From assembly GCA_000526575.1 (NCBI GenBank), contig JAGI01000002.1, positions 1,302,001-1,366,000 of the forward strand: a stretch of 64,000 nucleotides of DNA, read 5' to 3'. Positions 17,334 through 25,249 of the stretch are shown here, piece by piece. The DNA is from Clostridium sp. 12(A) (GTDB lineage Bacteria; Bacillota; Clostridia; Lachnospirales; Lachnospiraceae). How positions within the stretch are numbered: the stretch's first letter is position 1; the number at the start of each line of letters is the position of its first letter. The position numbers and the translations under genes were made by a program. The notes beneath the pieces were generated by a model that was not told the DNA's origin, made no database searches, and was given only the letters and a program-made list of their open reading frames with translations.

Positions 17334-17992
17334 CTTATTTCCTCCTGTAAATCCTCTTTTTTCTTATCGTCATCTGTCATTAGATCTCCGCTGCCAGAAA
17401 GCTCTTCTTCTACTTCCATACGGATCTCAGCCGCTACTACAGGATCTGCAACCGGCAGATTCTGAGTGGATCCAATCCCGAATCTTCTTAAAAATTCCTC
17501 TGTTGTGGCAAACAGTGCCGGCCGGCCTGGGGCATCAAGCCGCCCTACCTCGTAGACCAGATTATATTCTACCAGCTTATTGACCGCATGATCTGATTTT
17601 ACACCTCTGATTTTTTCAATTTCAAGCTTTGTAACCGGCTGTTTATAGGCAATTATGGAGAGAGTCTCCAAAACCACATCGGATAATACCTGTTTTTTAG
17701 GTGTAGCTGCCACACGGATGAGATGTTCGTAATATTCGGAACGGGTACACATCTGATAGCTGTTTTCAAGCTCTATGATCTGCATGCCCCGTTTCCCTGT
17801 ATCATAACGTTTTTTCAGGCGGAGAACTGCTTCTCTTGCCGCGTTTTCATCCTGTCCGATGGCTGCCGCAAGACGGCTTAATTCCACAGAATTGCCCATG
17901 GTAAAAAGAACTGCTTCAATCACTGCTTCCCATGCTTTTTCCTCTTTTGTGATTTTTTTTAGCCCTTCCTCAAAAAGAGTTTCTTTATCCAT
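17330..17992 (-). CDS. scpB: Segregation and condensation protein B
   Basis: Winged-helix subunit of the Smc-ScpAB chromosome condensation complex. Two winged helices are seen ([26 protein letters not shown], and [20 protein letters not shown] in the second), followed by an acidic tail. The frame opens at 18022, but GAGGAAG followed 3 nt later by the ATG at 17992 gives a start that overlaps the scpA stop by 8 bases, a normal translational coupling for this pair. Confidence 0.94.
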   Translation of the reverse strand: MDKETLFEEGLKKITKEEKAWEAVIEAVLFTMGNSVELSRLAAAIGQDENAAREAVLRLKKRYDTGKRGMQIIELENSYQMCTRSEYYEHLIRVAATPKKQVLSDVVLETLSIIAYKQPVTKLEIEKIRGVKSDHAVNKLVEYNLVYEVGRLDAPGRPALFATTEEFLRRFGIGSTQNLPVADPVVAAEIRMEVEEELSGSGDLMTDDDKKKEDLQEEIR

Positions 17993-18809
17993 CTGCTTCC
18001 TCTCCCCTGATTCCTTGTTCATCTTCCATTAAATCCGTTAAATCAAGCTCTCCTTCTTCCCCTTCCTCTTCCAGGGTCTCAATGAGCATATCATCAAACA
18101 AATACTCCTGGGTCAAACGGATCTTTCCGATCTTCATCAGCTCCAGGAGCGCTAAAAACGTTACAACAACCTCCACTTTATCCGTCTGCCTCTCCAGCAT
18201 CTTGCGAAAGGAAAACTTACGGTGCTGTCTGGCATAGCTCATAACGGATAAGATCTTGTCCTCCAGACTGACGGATTCCTTTCTGATGTTGCCGAAGCTG
18301 CTTCTGATAGGATCGATCCGGTCAGACTTTCGTTTTGTTACCTGTCTGAAGATCTCCTGGAGCTTTGCCAGGGTAAGTCCGTCAAGGAGTTTATCCAAAT
18401 CCACCGGTGGCTCATACTTTGCCACCTCTGGCGGAAGGGTGCTGTCTTTATAAAACAGGCGGTCAGCCCCTACCTCCCGGTCCTTTAATTCCAAAGACAT
18501 GTATTTGTAATATTTGTATTCTAAAAGACGCGCCACCAGTTCTGCTCTGGGATCTTCCTCTTCCCCGTCTTCGTTCACTTCTTTTGGAAGAAGCATGCGT
18601 GCCTTAATATCAATCAGTGTTGCTGCCATAACAAGGAACTCGCTGACAATGTTTAAATCCTCTGTTTCCATGTTACTGACATACTCCAAGTACTGTTCCG
18701 TAATGGTCGCAATGGGAATATCATAAATATTCACTTTATTCTTTTCAATCAAATGAAGCAGCAGGTCTAGCGGCCCCTCAAAAATATCCAGTTTATAAGA
18801 GATTCCCAT
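17985..18809 (-). CDS. scpA: Segregation and condensation protein A (kleisin)
   Basis: Kleisin that bridges Smc heads and binds ScpB. N-terminal YKLDIFEGPLDLLLHLIEKN is the family signature; the middle is a variable helical region with an acidic patch, and a C-terminal winged helix (about 175-245) ends in a very acidic tail. The ATG at 18809 is preceded by GGAGGAATGT. First gene of a run through hflX. Confidence 0.95.
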   Translation of the reverse strand: MGISYKLDIFEGPLDLLLHLIEKNKVNIYDIPIATITEQYLEYVSNMETEDLNIVSEFLVMAATLIDIKARMLLPKEVNEDGEEEDPRAELVARLLEYKYYKYMSLELKDREVGADRLFYKDSTLPPEVAKYEPPVDLDKLLDGLTLAKLQEIFRQVTKRKSDRIDPIRSSFGNIRKESVSLEDKILSVMSYARQHRKFSFRKMLERQTDKVEVVVTFLALLELMKIGKIRLTQEYLFDDMLIETLEEEGEEGELDLTDLMEDEQGIRGEEADG

Positions 18810-18892
18810 ACATTCCTCCAACGCACATCTAATGCACCACGGACTAGTATAACAAATCCTGCTTCATCTGTAAATATATGCCAGACCCAAAA

Positions 18893-19747
18893 TCATGTTT
18901 TCCGTTTTAAATCCACTACTACCAGTTGGGGTTTGTTGTTGAACCTGATATTAATGGAGTGAGTCCCAAGGCCTCTGCTGACTATCATATACCTGCCGTC
19001 CTGTTCAAAGGTCCCGGCGCAATAGGGGTTGAAAAACTGAAATTGTGGAGTCATGACTCCTCCTAATACAGGAAGTCTTATGGTTCCTCCATGAAAATGT
19101 CCTGAAAGGGTCAAATCAGCTCCCCAGCTCCTGCATCCACGAAAATAAAGGGGGGAATGACACAGAAGAATCTGAAACGGTTCTCTCTCTGCCTTTCCCA
19201 CCTTTTTTTCGATGCGTTCCCTGGTCAATTCTTCCCGATGAAACTTTTTGTAATAAGGGTATTCCAAATCAATACCAGTCACAGCCAGGTCCTGGCCAAA
19301 AAGCTCTGTTGTGTTTTCAAGAACCTTTACACCCAGGTTCTTTAAGCCGTCTCTGTACTCCTCGTACTGCTTTCCATAGACCTCCGGCTGCCAGCACATC
19401 CTGTTTTCGTGATTGCCGTTTCCGCAGATCACCGGATAGCGGTCCGCCAGCTTCTCAAAAAGACTTAGAGGGACCATGGTGTCCGCACTTCCCTTGCTGA
19501 CGAGCATATCACCACCCACAAGAATCAGTTCCGGACTGATCCGGTCAATCGCTTCAAGCAGCTTCTGGTTATTCTCACCAAACTCATGATTGTGTAAATC
19601 AGAAAGAAATAAAATCCGATGATCCTTTCTGACTTTATGGCTTTTAAGAACAATATGTTCTTCGGAAAGCTGTTCCTTTTCATATTCTGAACGCAATAAA
19701 AAGCCTGCGATGGCAGCGAGACAAAAAACTCCGGCAGCAAATAACAT
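18893..19747 (-). CDS. Membrane-anchored metallophosphoesterase (YkuE/YaeI-like)
   Basis: Calcineurin-like phosphoesterase with one N-terminal transmembrane helix (LFAAGVFCLAAIAGFLL) and the five metal-binding blocks: FLSDLHNHE, LVGGDML, GNGNHE, LLCHSPLYF and SGHFHGG. Relatives act on lipids such as UDP-diacylglucosamine or undecaprenyl phosphates; the substrate here is unknown. The frame is open to 19819, but the ATG at 19747 with GAGG 8 nt upstream and an immediate membrane helix is the better start. Confidence 0.87.
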   Translation of the reverse strand: MLFAAGVFCLAAIAGFLLRSEYEKEQLSEEHIVLKSHKVRKDHRILFLSDLHNHEFGENNQKLLEAIDRISPELILVGGDMLVSKGSADTMVPLSLFEKLADRYPVICGNGNHENRMCWQPEVYGKQYEEYRDGLKNLGVKVLENTTELFGQDLAVTGIDLEYPYYKKFHREELTRERIEKKVGKAEREPFQILLCHSPLYFRGCRSWGADLTLSGHFHGGTIRLPVLGGVMTPQFQFFNPYCAGTFEQDGRYMIVSRGLGTHSINIRFNNKPQLVVVDLKRKT

Positions 19748-19822
19748 ATGGTTTTCCTCAACTTCCGTTTTATTTTCCTGCTGTCTTTTCATCATACAAT
19801 GAACTGCCTGCATCGTCAAGGC

Positions 19823-20041
19823 TTAAGAAAACCAGTCTCCTGCCAGATACTCAATGACCAGATTCGGCAGTATTACCATTAAGCCAATTCCTACGCTCAT
19901 AACAATCGTACTAAAAAAATACTCTTTATATCCCTGAGTTCCTGGCTGAGGGGGAACCGTAAACGCAAGGCGGTAGATGGAACAACAAATAACCAAAAAA
20001 CAAATCAGATAAAAAATTGCATTAAACACATTTCTTTTCAT
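19823..20041 (-). CDS. Small two-helix membrane protein, unknown function
   Basis: 72 residues with hydrophobic segments at about 7-26 and 44-66 and a short outside loop rich in Pro (VPPQPGTQGYKEYF). Good AAGGAGGAA site before the ATG. It precedes the phosphoesterase by about 75 bp and may be co-transcribed with it. I do not recognise the family. Confidence 0.65.
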   Translation of the reverse strand: MKRNVFNAIFYLICFLVICCSIYRLAFTVPPQPGTQGYKEYFFSTIVMSVGIGLMVILPNLVIEYLAGDWFS

Positions 20042-20134
20042 TGGTATATTCCTCCTTGCTTATAATATACGCCAATTATGGATAATATGCAATACCAGAT
20101 ACTCACGGTTTAATTATGGTTAGAGGTGACATAT

Positions 20135-20371
20135 ATGATTGTTTATGACAGGCTGTGGGAGACCATGAAAAAGAAAAACGTCAGCCAGTATCATCTGATT
20201 AAGTATTATAAGGTTAGTGCCGGACAAATCGGTAGGCTTAAGAAAAATAATTTTGTATCCACCCACACCATTGATATGCTCTGCAAAATATTAGATTGCA
20301 GCGTAGAGGAAATTATGGAATACCGGGCAGATATTATGGAAGTCTCCACCGAAACAGACCAGGAAACATAA
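20135..20371 (+). CDS. Small XRE-type helix-turn-helix regulator
   Basis: 78 residues forming a single Cro/C1-type HTH: LWETMKKKNVSQYHLIKYYKVSAGQIGRL, then HTIDMLCKILDCSVEEIMEYR, the usual ending of small clostridial XRE proteins. The ATG at 20135 has AGAGGTGA 5 nt upstream; a GTG at 20126 lies within that site. Stand-alone, target unknown, followed by a clear terminator. Confidence 0.85.
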   Translation: MIVYDRLWETMKKKNVSQYHLIKYYKVSAGQIGRLKKNNFVSTHTIDMLCKILDCSVEEIMEYRADIMEVSTETDQET

Positions 20372-20409
20372 AATCCAGGACTGACCGCTTTAACGTATGA
20401 CCCAAGACG

Positions 20410-20437
20410 AAAAAAGAGCCTGAATGGCTCTTTTTTT
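20410..20437. terminator. Bidirectional terminator between XRE gene and dacA
   Basis: Stem AAAAAAGAGCC / GGCTCTTTTTTT with a 5-nt loop; A-run and T-run on both sides make it work for both convergent genes. Confidence 0.85.
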
Positions 20438-20452
20438 ACATATAAAGAAGGA

Positions 20453-21787
20453 TTACTTTACCCATACACCTGACCCGTTCACCTTATAACCATCTGGTGT
20501 TGTAGTGTTCTTTAGCATAATCCCATCTCCGCCTAAATAATACCACAGGCCGCTGCTCTCTACCCAGTAATTGCGAGCCATGGCGCCGCTTGGTTTTAAG
20601 TAATACCAGGTGCCGCTTGATAATTCCCGCCAGCCGGTTGCCATGGTTCCATCTGGATTAAAATAATAATCTGCTCCATCGATATTCAGCCATTGACTGG
20701 CTGCTCTATTCCCATCCTGTTTTTTATAAAACCAATGGCTGCCACTTTTCTCCCAGCCCCCGGAAGAATTCTGTGTCAGAGTGTTCCCACTGCCTTTTAC
20801 AGCAAACCCGTAGTCTAACAGGGCCTTTGTATCTGCGTAGTGAGTGGACTTACTTTTCATTACAACGGCAATAAGACGGACTCCGTTCTTCTCTGCGCAA
20901 GTAACTAAGGTATTGCCTGCTGCTGAGGTATAGCCTGTCTTTCCTCCGATGACACCGGGGTAATACCTTGCGTCTCCGGAATTGATCATCTTATGTCCCA
21001 TGGTTATGGTTCTGGCTCCTGCTTTTTTCGTTGCAGGTATCTGGTAACTTACTGTGGAGGTCACCTTTCTCACTTTATCATTCTGAAAAGCAGCTCTTGC
21101 AATGAGAGCCATATCCCGGGGCGTCGTATAATGGCTGGAACTTGTCAGGCCATTGGGATTGACGAAATTGGTATTGGTACACCCAAGCTCTTTGGCCTTT
21201 GCATTCATAAGAGCAGCAAAGCCGCTGACGCTGCCTGAAACATGCTCTGCCAGTCCATTGGCCACTTCATTGGCGGATTTCAGCATAAGACCGTAAAGAC
21301 TCTGTTCCACAGTAAGGCGGTCGCCTTCCACCAGTCCTAAGGTAACGGCTCCTGATTCCAGATTCGTTGTGGCTGTCTTTGAATATACAACGGTATCCGA
21401 TAAATTTGTCCGCTCTGCTACGAGAAGGGCTGTCATTAACTTCGTTATGCTGGCAGGATAATATCTGGTTTCAGCATTCTTTCCAAATAGAATGGTACCA
21501 GTCTGGGCATCTAGCAGGACCGCACCCTCTGAGGCGATCTGAGGCTGAGCTATATTAGATGCATTTGTGGTATTTGCTGTGTTGCCTGTGCTTTGTGAAG
21601 CGGCTGGCTCTGTTGCTTGTGTGCTGCTCCCTGGTAGTCCTGCCCCTGGCCCGGTTGAGTTTTCCGTATTCTGGCCGGTAGAACCCGGAAAGGGCTGGAC
21701 CACAGGAACATCACCATAGGTAGGTATTGATGCGAGTATACTGAAAACGATTGCCAGACTGCATCGTCTGAGTGATTTTTTTGTCAT
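20453..21787 (-). CDS. D-alanyl-D-alanine carboxypeptidase with C-terminal cell-wall-binding repeats
   Basis: Penicillin-binding protein of the DacA/PBP5 type that trims the terminal D-Ala of peptidoglycan stem peptides. Signal peptide at 1-25, then a Thr/Ser/Gln-rich linker to about residue 80, then the transpeptidase fold with SITK (Ser113), SAN (171-173) and KTG (283-285). Instead of the usual PBP5 C-terminal domain and membrane anchor, residues 345-444 hold about four to five choline/cell-wall-binding-type repeats (GGWEKSGSHWFYK, GTWYYLKPSGAMA, GLWYYLGGDGIM). It is thus probably exported and held on the wall by these repeats. Confidence 0.93.
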   Translation of the reverse strand: MTKKSLRRCSLAIVFSILASIPTYGDVPVVQPFPGSTGQNTENSTGPGAGLPGSSTQATEPAASQSTGNTANTTNASNIAQPQIASEGAVLLDAQTGTILFGKNAETRYYPASITKLMTALLVAERTNLSDTVVYSKTATTNLESGAVTLGLVEGDRLTVEQSLYGLMLKSANEVANGLAEHVSGSVSGFAALMNAKAKELGCTNTNFVNPNGLTSSSHYTTPRDMALIARAAFQNDKVRKVTSTVSYQIPATKKAGARTITMGHKMINSGDARYYPGVIGGKTGYTSAAGNTLVTCAEKNGVRLIAVVMKSKSTHYADTKALLDYGFAVKGSGNTLTQNSSGGWEKSGSHWFYKKQDGNRAASQWLNIDGADYYFNPDGTMATGWRELSSGTWYYLKPSGAMARNYWVESSGLWYYLGGDGIMLKNTTTPDGYKVNGSGVWVK

Positions 21788-21890
21788 TTCCTCTTCTCCT
21801 GTAAATATGTACCTGCTCGTCTATTTTCTTCCAACAGTATATCACATAATCCAAATTTTTCCGCTTAAATTTTTCTTACAAACTTATGGC

Positions 21891-21928
21891 AAAAAGCGCA
21901 TCACCCGGATGGATAATGCGCTTTTTTT
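21891..21928 (-). terminator. Terminator of the NUDIX gene
   Basis: Inverted repeat AAAAAGCGCAT / ATGCGCTTTTTTT with a 14-nt loop, overlapping the NUDIX stop codon; the A-run on the plus strand gives a T-run on the minus transcript. Confidence 0.7.
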
Positions 21929-22619
21929 AAAAGTTCTGTTCCCTATATTCTTTTTCCAGCTCTTCCAGCCGGTCCATGGCAACATTTAAAATTTCCGCAT
22001 GATCGAACGCCAGTTTCTCCTGATCCAGCATATCAATCGCTGGTAAAAGCTCGATCTCCGTCTCCTTCTTCCACATCAGTCCCTGACGGTGATAGGTCTC
22101 GGTGATACGGTATGTCATATAAATATGATCTTCGTCGTTTTCAACTGTGAGTGAATAGGTTGATCCGTTCTCCAAATCAGAAAGCTTCTTTTTCCTTACC
22201 TTAAACCAGCCTGCTTTTTCTGCATCATCAGATGCCATAGGATTTAACTGATCTTTTGGTACGGCAGCCAGGTAAGATACGGATATCACTCTTGTCCTGG
22301 GGTCCCGTTTCACAGCGCCCCAGGTATAGAGCTGCTCTAAGCATATCCCTTCTACCCCTGTCTCTTCATAAAGCTCTCTGGCAGCCGCTTCTTCCAGCGA
22401 CTCATCAAGACCTGCAAAACCTCCTGGTATTGCCCAATGTCCGATGTAAGGATGATTTTTCCGCCGGATTAAAAGGATTTCCGCTTCCGCATCTTCCTCT
22501 TCTAAATCCACCGCAAAAATCAGCACATCAACCGTCACGGATGGACGTTCATAATCCCCCGGACGATACTGCAAAAGAAACTCCTTTTCCGTCAATCCCT
22601 CTTCATTCTTTCGTTCCAT
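21927..22619 (-). CDS. NUDIX hydrolase (NrtR/ADP-ribose-pyrophosphatase-like)
   Basis: 230 residues. The NUDIX box GFAGLDESLEEAAARELYEETGVE (about 82-105) has the GX5EX7REUXEEXGU pattern that binds the metal. The opening VTVDVLIFAVD and the PGGFAGLDES segment resemble the ADP-ribose/phosphoribose-type group. The C-terminal part lacks a clear winged helix, so an enzyme is more likely than an NrtR regulator. It has its own promoter and a leader of about 180 nt. Confidence 0.88.
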   Translation of the reverse strand: MERKNEEGLTEKEFLLQYRPGDYERPSVTVDVLIFAVDLEEEDAEAEILLIRRKNHPYIGHWAIPGGFAGLDESLEEAAARELYEETGVEGICLEQLYTWGAVKRDPRTRVISVSYLAAVPKDQLNPMASDDAEKAGWFKVRKKKLSDLENGSTYSLTVENDEDHIYMTYRITETYHRQGLMWKKETEIELLPAIDMLDQEKLAFDHAEILNVAMDRLEELEKEYREQNF

Positions 22620-22799
22620 TCTGTCCTTCTTCCTACCAGAATCTTAGAATACCGTTTACAAAGTACAATGATGATTGCACTCTGCCACAGCTAGAATACT
22701 GGATTTCCTATGGTTATCAAACAGGCAGCCTAGGGCACTGCCTGAAGTCTTTCACCGCTATGTTCTCCTGATTTCCATCCTCTGCTAATTAAAGTCTGC
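22620..22799 (-). other. Long 5' leader of the NUDIX gene, no known RNA family recognised
   Basis: About 180 nt of untranslated leader, less AT-rich than the flanking gap. It contains a 7-bp hairpin (CAGGCAG/CTGCCTG, 22722-22744) and no open reading frame with a ribosome site. I looked for ykkC, TPP, FMN, SAM, c-di-GMP and glycine riboswitch cores and found none. Confidence 0.35.
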
Positions 22800-22805
22800 T
22801 TATAT

Positions 22806-22834
22806 ACTATACACAAAGATTGACGCTGTATCAA
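22806..22834 (-). promoter_or_regulatory. Promoter of the NUDIX gene
   Basis: Minus strand: TTGATA, 17-bp spacer, TATAGT, about 190 nt upstream of the start codon. Confidence 0.55.
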
Positions 22835-22926
22835 CTATTTTATAAAAAGATTATTTTTACAACTGGTAAATTTTAACGGGAAAATAAAACTTCATGGAAT
22901 AAAATATTAACATTTTTGAAATACTA

Positions 22927-22955
22927 TTGTACTGTGAAAACGAGTATGATATAAT
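22927..22955 (+). promoter_or_regulatory. Promoter of the PAP2 gene
   Basis: TTGTAC, 17-bp spacer, TATAAT, about 57 nt upstream of the PAP2 start. Confidence 0.6.
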
Positions 22956-23011
22956 CCACCAAAGTTGATCAATAAAATCCTGACCACAAGAACGGAGAAT
23001 GGTGACTTATA

Positions 23012-23668
23012 ATGAAAAGTCTATTGAAGAAATACAGCCACGCCTGGTTGCTGGGCTACGCTTTTATTTATCTTCCATGGTTTATGTACCTGGAAAAAAC
23101 GGTAACAAGCAACTACCATATCATGTATATTGCACTTGATGATCTGATTCCATTTAACGAATATTTCATCATACCTTATCTTTTATGGTTTTTTTATGTG
23201 GCTGGTGCCATAGGATTCTTTTTCCTTACCGACGTAAAAAGCTATTACAAGCTTTGTACCATGCTTTTTACGGGAATGACAATCAGCCTTATGATCTGCA
23301 CTGTATTTCCTAATGGAACGGATTTCAGGCCTGTCATAGACCCTTCAAAAAATATTTTTGCTAAGACGGTTTCTTATCTTTATGCCGCAGATACTTGTAC
23401 CAACGTCTTCCCAAGCATTCATGTGTACAATTCCATTTGTGTGCATCTGGCTGTTATCAGAAGCGAACGATTGAGGAAACATCATTTGGTCAAGACTGCT
23501 TCCTTTGTACTGATGGTTTCCATCTGTCTTGCCACTGTATTTTTAAAACAGCATTCCGCATTTGATGGCTTTGGTGCCATGGCTATGGCTTATATCATGT
23601 ATTACTTCGTTTACGCAGGAAGCTATGAGCCCAGCAGAAAAAAGGTTTCCGAAAAAGCAATTGGGTAA
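23012..23668 (+). CDS. PAP2-superfamily membrane phosphatase / inositolphosphotransferase-like protein
   Basis: 218 residues with about six transmembrane helices. The PAP2 triad pieces are visible: an Arg-Pro in FPNGTDFRPVID (C1 remnant), FPSIHVYNS (C2, catalytic His) and LKQHSAFDGFGA (C3). This divergent form (SIHV, KQHS) resembles Aur1/Ipt1-like members that act on lipid phosphates such as undecaprenyl or phosphatidylglycerol phosphate; the substrate is unknown. It has its own promoter and terminator. Confidence 0.87.
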   Translation: MKSLLKKYSHAWLLGYAFIYLPWFMYLEKTVTSNYHIMYIALDDLIPFNEYFIIPYLLWFFYVAGAIGFFFLTDVKSYYKLCTMLFTGMTISLMICTVFPNGTDFRPVIDPSKNIFAKTVSYLYAADTCTNVFPSIHVYNSICVHLAVIRSERLRKHHLVKTASFVLMVSICLATVFLKQHSAFDGFGAMAMAYIMYYFVYAGSYEPSRKKVSEKAIG

Positions 23669-23674
23669 CATACA

Positions 23675-23724
23675 GGGTACCGCCAAATCACATTTTATTG
23701 CGTGATTTGGCAGTACCCTTTTTT
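23675..23724 (+). terminator. Strong terminator after the PAP2 gene
   Basis: Long near-perfect inverted repeat (GGTACCGCCAAATCAC against GTGATTTGGCAGTACC) and a T6 tail, seven bases after the PAP2 stop. Confidence 0.88.
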
Positions 23725-23776
23725 ATAGCCAACTAAATCATTTGTGCTTTGATTAAAAGTTGTCTTTCTCAGTAGA

Positions 23777-24601
23777 TTAGAATCTTTCCAGCCACTTCAG
23801 GATCACTTCAACGCCCTTATCGTATTTTTGTCCAACCAAAAGCCCTGTATGGGTGGCCGGTTTCATTCCAGCATAATCACCTTGAAAATAATCTGCTTCC
23901 ACTTTTAACCGTTTTTCTTCTTCCTCATTATTGGCCGTTCTTATAACCAGGGCCGGACAGGTAATACGGGTGTTATCGATTGGTATTCCCTCACTTGCTC
24001 CAAAGGTTATGGAACATGCCGAGAAAGCCTTGCCCGCTTCCATGGTCAGATATTTTCGCTGAAATTCTATATCCTCCAACGATTCATCCGCGCTGCAGGT
24101 TTCCTTTCGTTCCGGGGCTGGGACAATATCCACAGGGGCACTCCTCTTAAGATGTTCATAGGGGGCTTTTTCATATACCTGTCTGCATGTACTGGAGTCA
24201 ATTAAAATCATGCCTTTTAAATTCTCAGATTCAGCAATCTTCTGAGTCAGTATCCCACCCATACTAAACCCAATCATAACTGGTGGTTCTTCACATCTTA
24301 AAAGAGCTTCCTTTATATCTTCCAGATAATTTTCAAAAGTGACCTTAGATAAATCCACGCATCTGCTTTTATAATGACCTCTTAGGTTCATGGTATAACA
24401 ATCAAAACCAGCCTTAACAAAATGGGGAATATATTTGCTCCACATCCAGCTTCCCGTATACGCTCCATGAAGAAATAGCAAGGGAGGCTTCGTTTTACTA
24501 TAAGTCCCTTTTAAGACTCCTTGGTATATTTCCAGGAACAGGTCATTTTCGCCAATATACATTTCCATATGCTCCGGCAATAATTTCGTATAATCGTTCA
24601 T
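23777..24601 (-). CDS. Alpha/beta hydrolase
   Basis: 274 residues with the alpha/beta-hydrolase order: FLHGAYTGSWMW (oxyanion loop), nucleophile elbow IGFSMGG (Ser about 127), an acid candidate in VIRTANNEEEE, and catalytic His in PATHTGLLVG. Substrate unknown; no signal peptide. It is co-located with a MarR regulator upstream, and a perfect palindrome between them suggests that the regulator controls it. Confidence 0.88.
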   Translation of the reverse strand: MNDYTKLLPEHMEMYIGENDLFLEIYQGVLKGTYSKTKPPLLFLHGAYTGSWMWSKYIPHFVKAGFDCYTMNLRGHYKSRCVDLSKVTFENYLEDIKEALLRCEEPPVMIGFSMGGILTQKIAESENLKGMILIDSSTCRQVYEKAPYEHLKRSAPVDIVPAPERKETCSADESLEDIEFQRKYLTMEAGKAFSACSITFGASEGIPIDNTRITCPALVIRTANNEEEEKRLKVEADYFQGDYAGMKPATHTGLLVGQKYDKGVEVILKWLERF

Positions 24602-24637
24602 CGTATTTTCCTTTCCCTATGCGAACTGATATGATTT

Positions 24638-24655
24638 TAGTTTGACATCAAACTA
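24638..24655. promoter_or_regulatory. Palindromic operator candidate upstream of the hydrolase
   Basis: TAGTTTGACATCAAACTA is a perfect 8-bp inverted repeat with a 2-bp centre, 37 bp before the hydrolase start. A related palindrome (two mismatches) lies in the marR promoter, so both are probably bound by the MarR protein. Confidence 0.65.
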
Positions 24656-24668
24656 TATGAGTAAAAAA

Positions 24669-25091
24669 TTACAGATTTGTATATACCCTGTTTAAAAGAG
24701 AAAATAATAGTTCTTTTTCTTCCTCTGTAATTCCGACATAAAAAGCCTCTAAGAGCTCCCTGGATATCTGGTGAAAGATAGGCATAAGTTCTTGCCCTTC
24801 TCTGGTAAGGGTGACGTATATGACCCTGGTATCCTCTGTGTCCCTTTCCTTTGACACGTACCCAAGCTTAACCAGCTTATCTACCAGTGAAGTAACTGTG
24901 GACTTATCTTTCCTGATTACGGAAGCTATTTCTGCCATAGTCATTCGGTTCTTTTGATCCAGTGCATATAGAATATCTCCATGGGAAGTTACAATTGCTT
25001 CTATTCCATGGAACTCCATCTCAGCAATCAGACGCTTGTTTACCTTATCTCTTATTTTGGAAATTAATGAAATGATGTCATTTGGATTCAT
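24669..25091 (-). CDS. MarR family transcriptional regulator
   Basis: 140 residues with the MarR winged helix: ILYALDQKNRMTMAEIASVIRKDKSTVTSLVDKL and the wing YVSKERDTEDTRVIYVTLT. The frame is open to 25133, but the stretch upstream of 25091 carries a perfect TTGACA/17/TATAAT promoter whose expected start point falls at the ATG at 25091. Translation should therefore begin there, on a leaderless or nearly leaderless transcript; no ribosome site is visible. Likely autoregulated and controlling the next gene, the hydrolase. Confidence 0.9.
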   Translation of the reverse strand: MNPNDIISLISKIRDKVNKRLIAEMEFHGIEAIVTSHGDILYALDQKNRMTMAEIASVIRKDKSTVTSLVDKLVKLGYVSKERDTEDTRVIYVTLTREGQELMPIFHQISRELLEAFYVGITEEEKELLFSLLNRVYTNL

Positions 25092-25097
25092 GGTTTC

Positions 25098-25126
25098 ATT
25101 ATAGTTTGATACCAAACCAATGTCAA
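25098..25126 (-). promoter_or_regulatory. marR promoter with overlapping operator
   Basis: Minus strand: TTGACA (25121-25126), 17 bp, TATAAT (25098-25103). The spacer and part of the -10 contain TAGTTTGATACCAAACCA (25102-25119, plus strand), an imperfect copy of the palindrome before the hydrolase, which fits autorepression. Confidence 0.75.
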
Positions 25127-25165
25127 GTGCCATTCATTGAAAGAATAATACTGCAGATTGATAAA

Positions 25166-25243
25166 GCAAAAAAAGAGTAAACCACTCCCCGCTGGATAAA
25201 CACAGGATAAGGAATCCGTATTTATATAGGTTGTGATTTACTC
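25166..25243 (-). terminator. Terminator of the glycosyltransferase gene
   Basis: On the minus strand GAGTAAATCAC pairs with GTGGTTTACTC (one wobble) across a loop of about 50 nt, followed by a T7 tail. The long loop makes this less standard. Confidence 0.5.
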
Positions 25244-25249
25244 CTGTTA

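Noticed and set aside
20660-20760. Tandem DNA repeats suggestive of CRISPR in the dacA tail
   Set aside because: They are degenerate in-frame codons of wall-binding protein repeats, with no regular spacer pattern.
22256-22771. 171-codon open frame on the plus strand over the NUDIX gene
   Set aside because: Antisense to a clear NUDIX coding region, no ribosome site and no family features; a chance open frame, as are the other long antisense frames (e.g. 3799-4245, 9306-9755).
22620-22799. ykkC-type nucleotide riboswitch before the NUDIX gene
   Set aside because: No CTAGGG...TCCG, ACTGGTCC or GCCCGGG-like core on the minus strand.
25092-25133. N-terminal extension of the MarR protein from an in-frame ATG at 25133
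   Set aside because: The extension lies over and upstream of the marR promoter (TTGACA at 25121-25126), so it could not be on the transcript.
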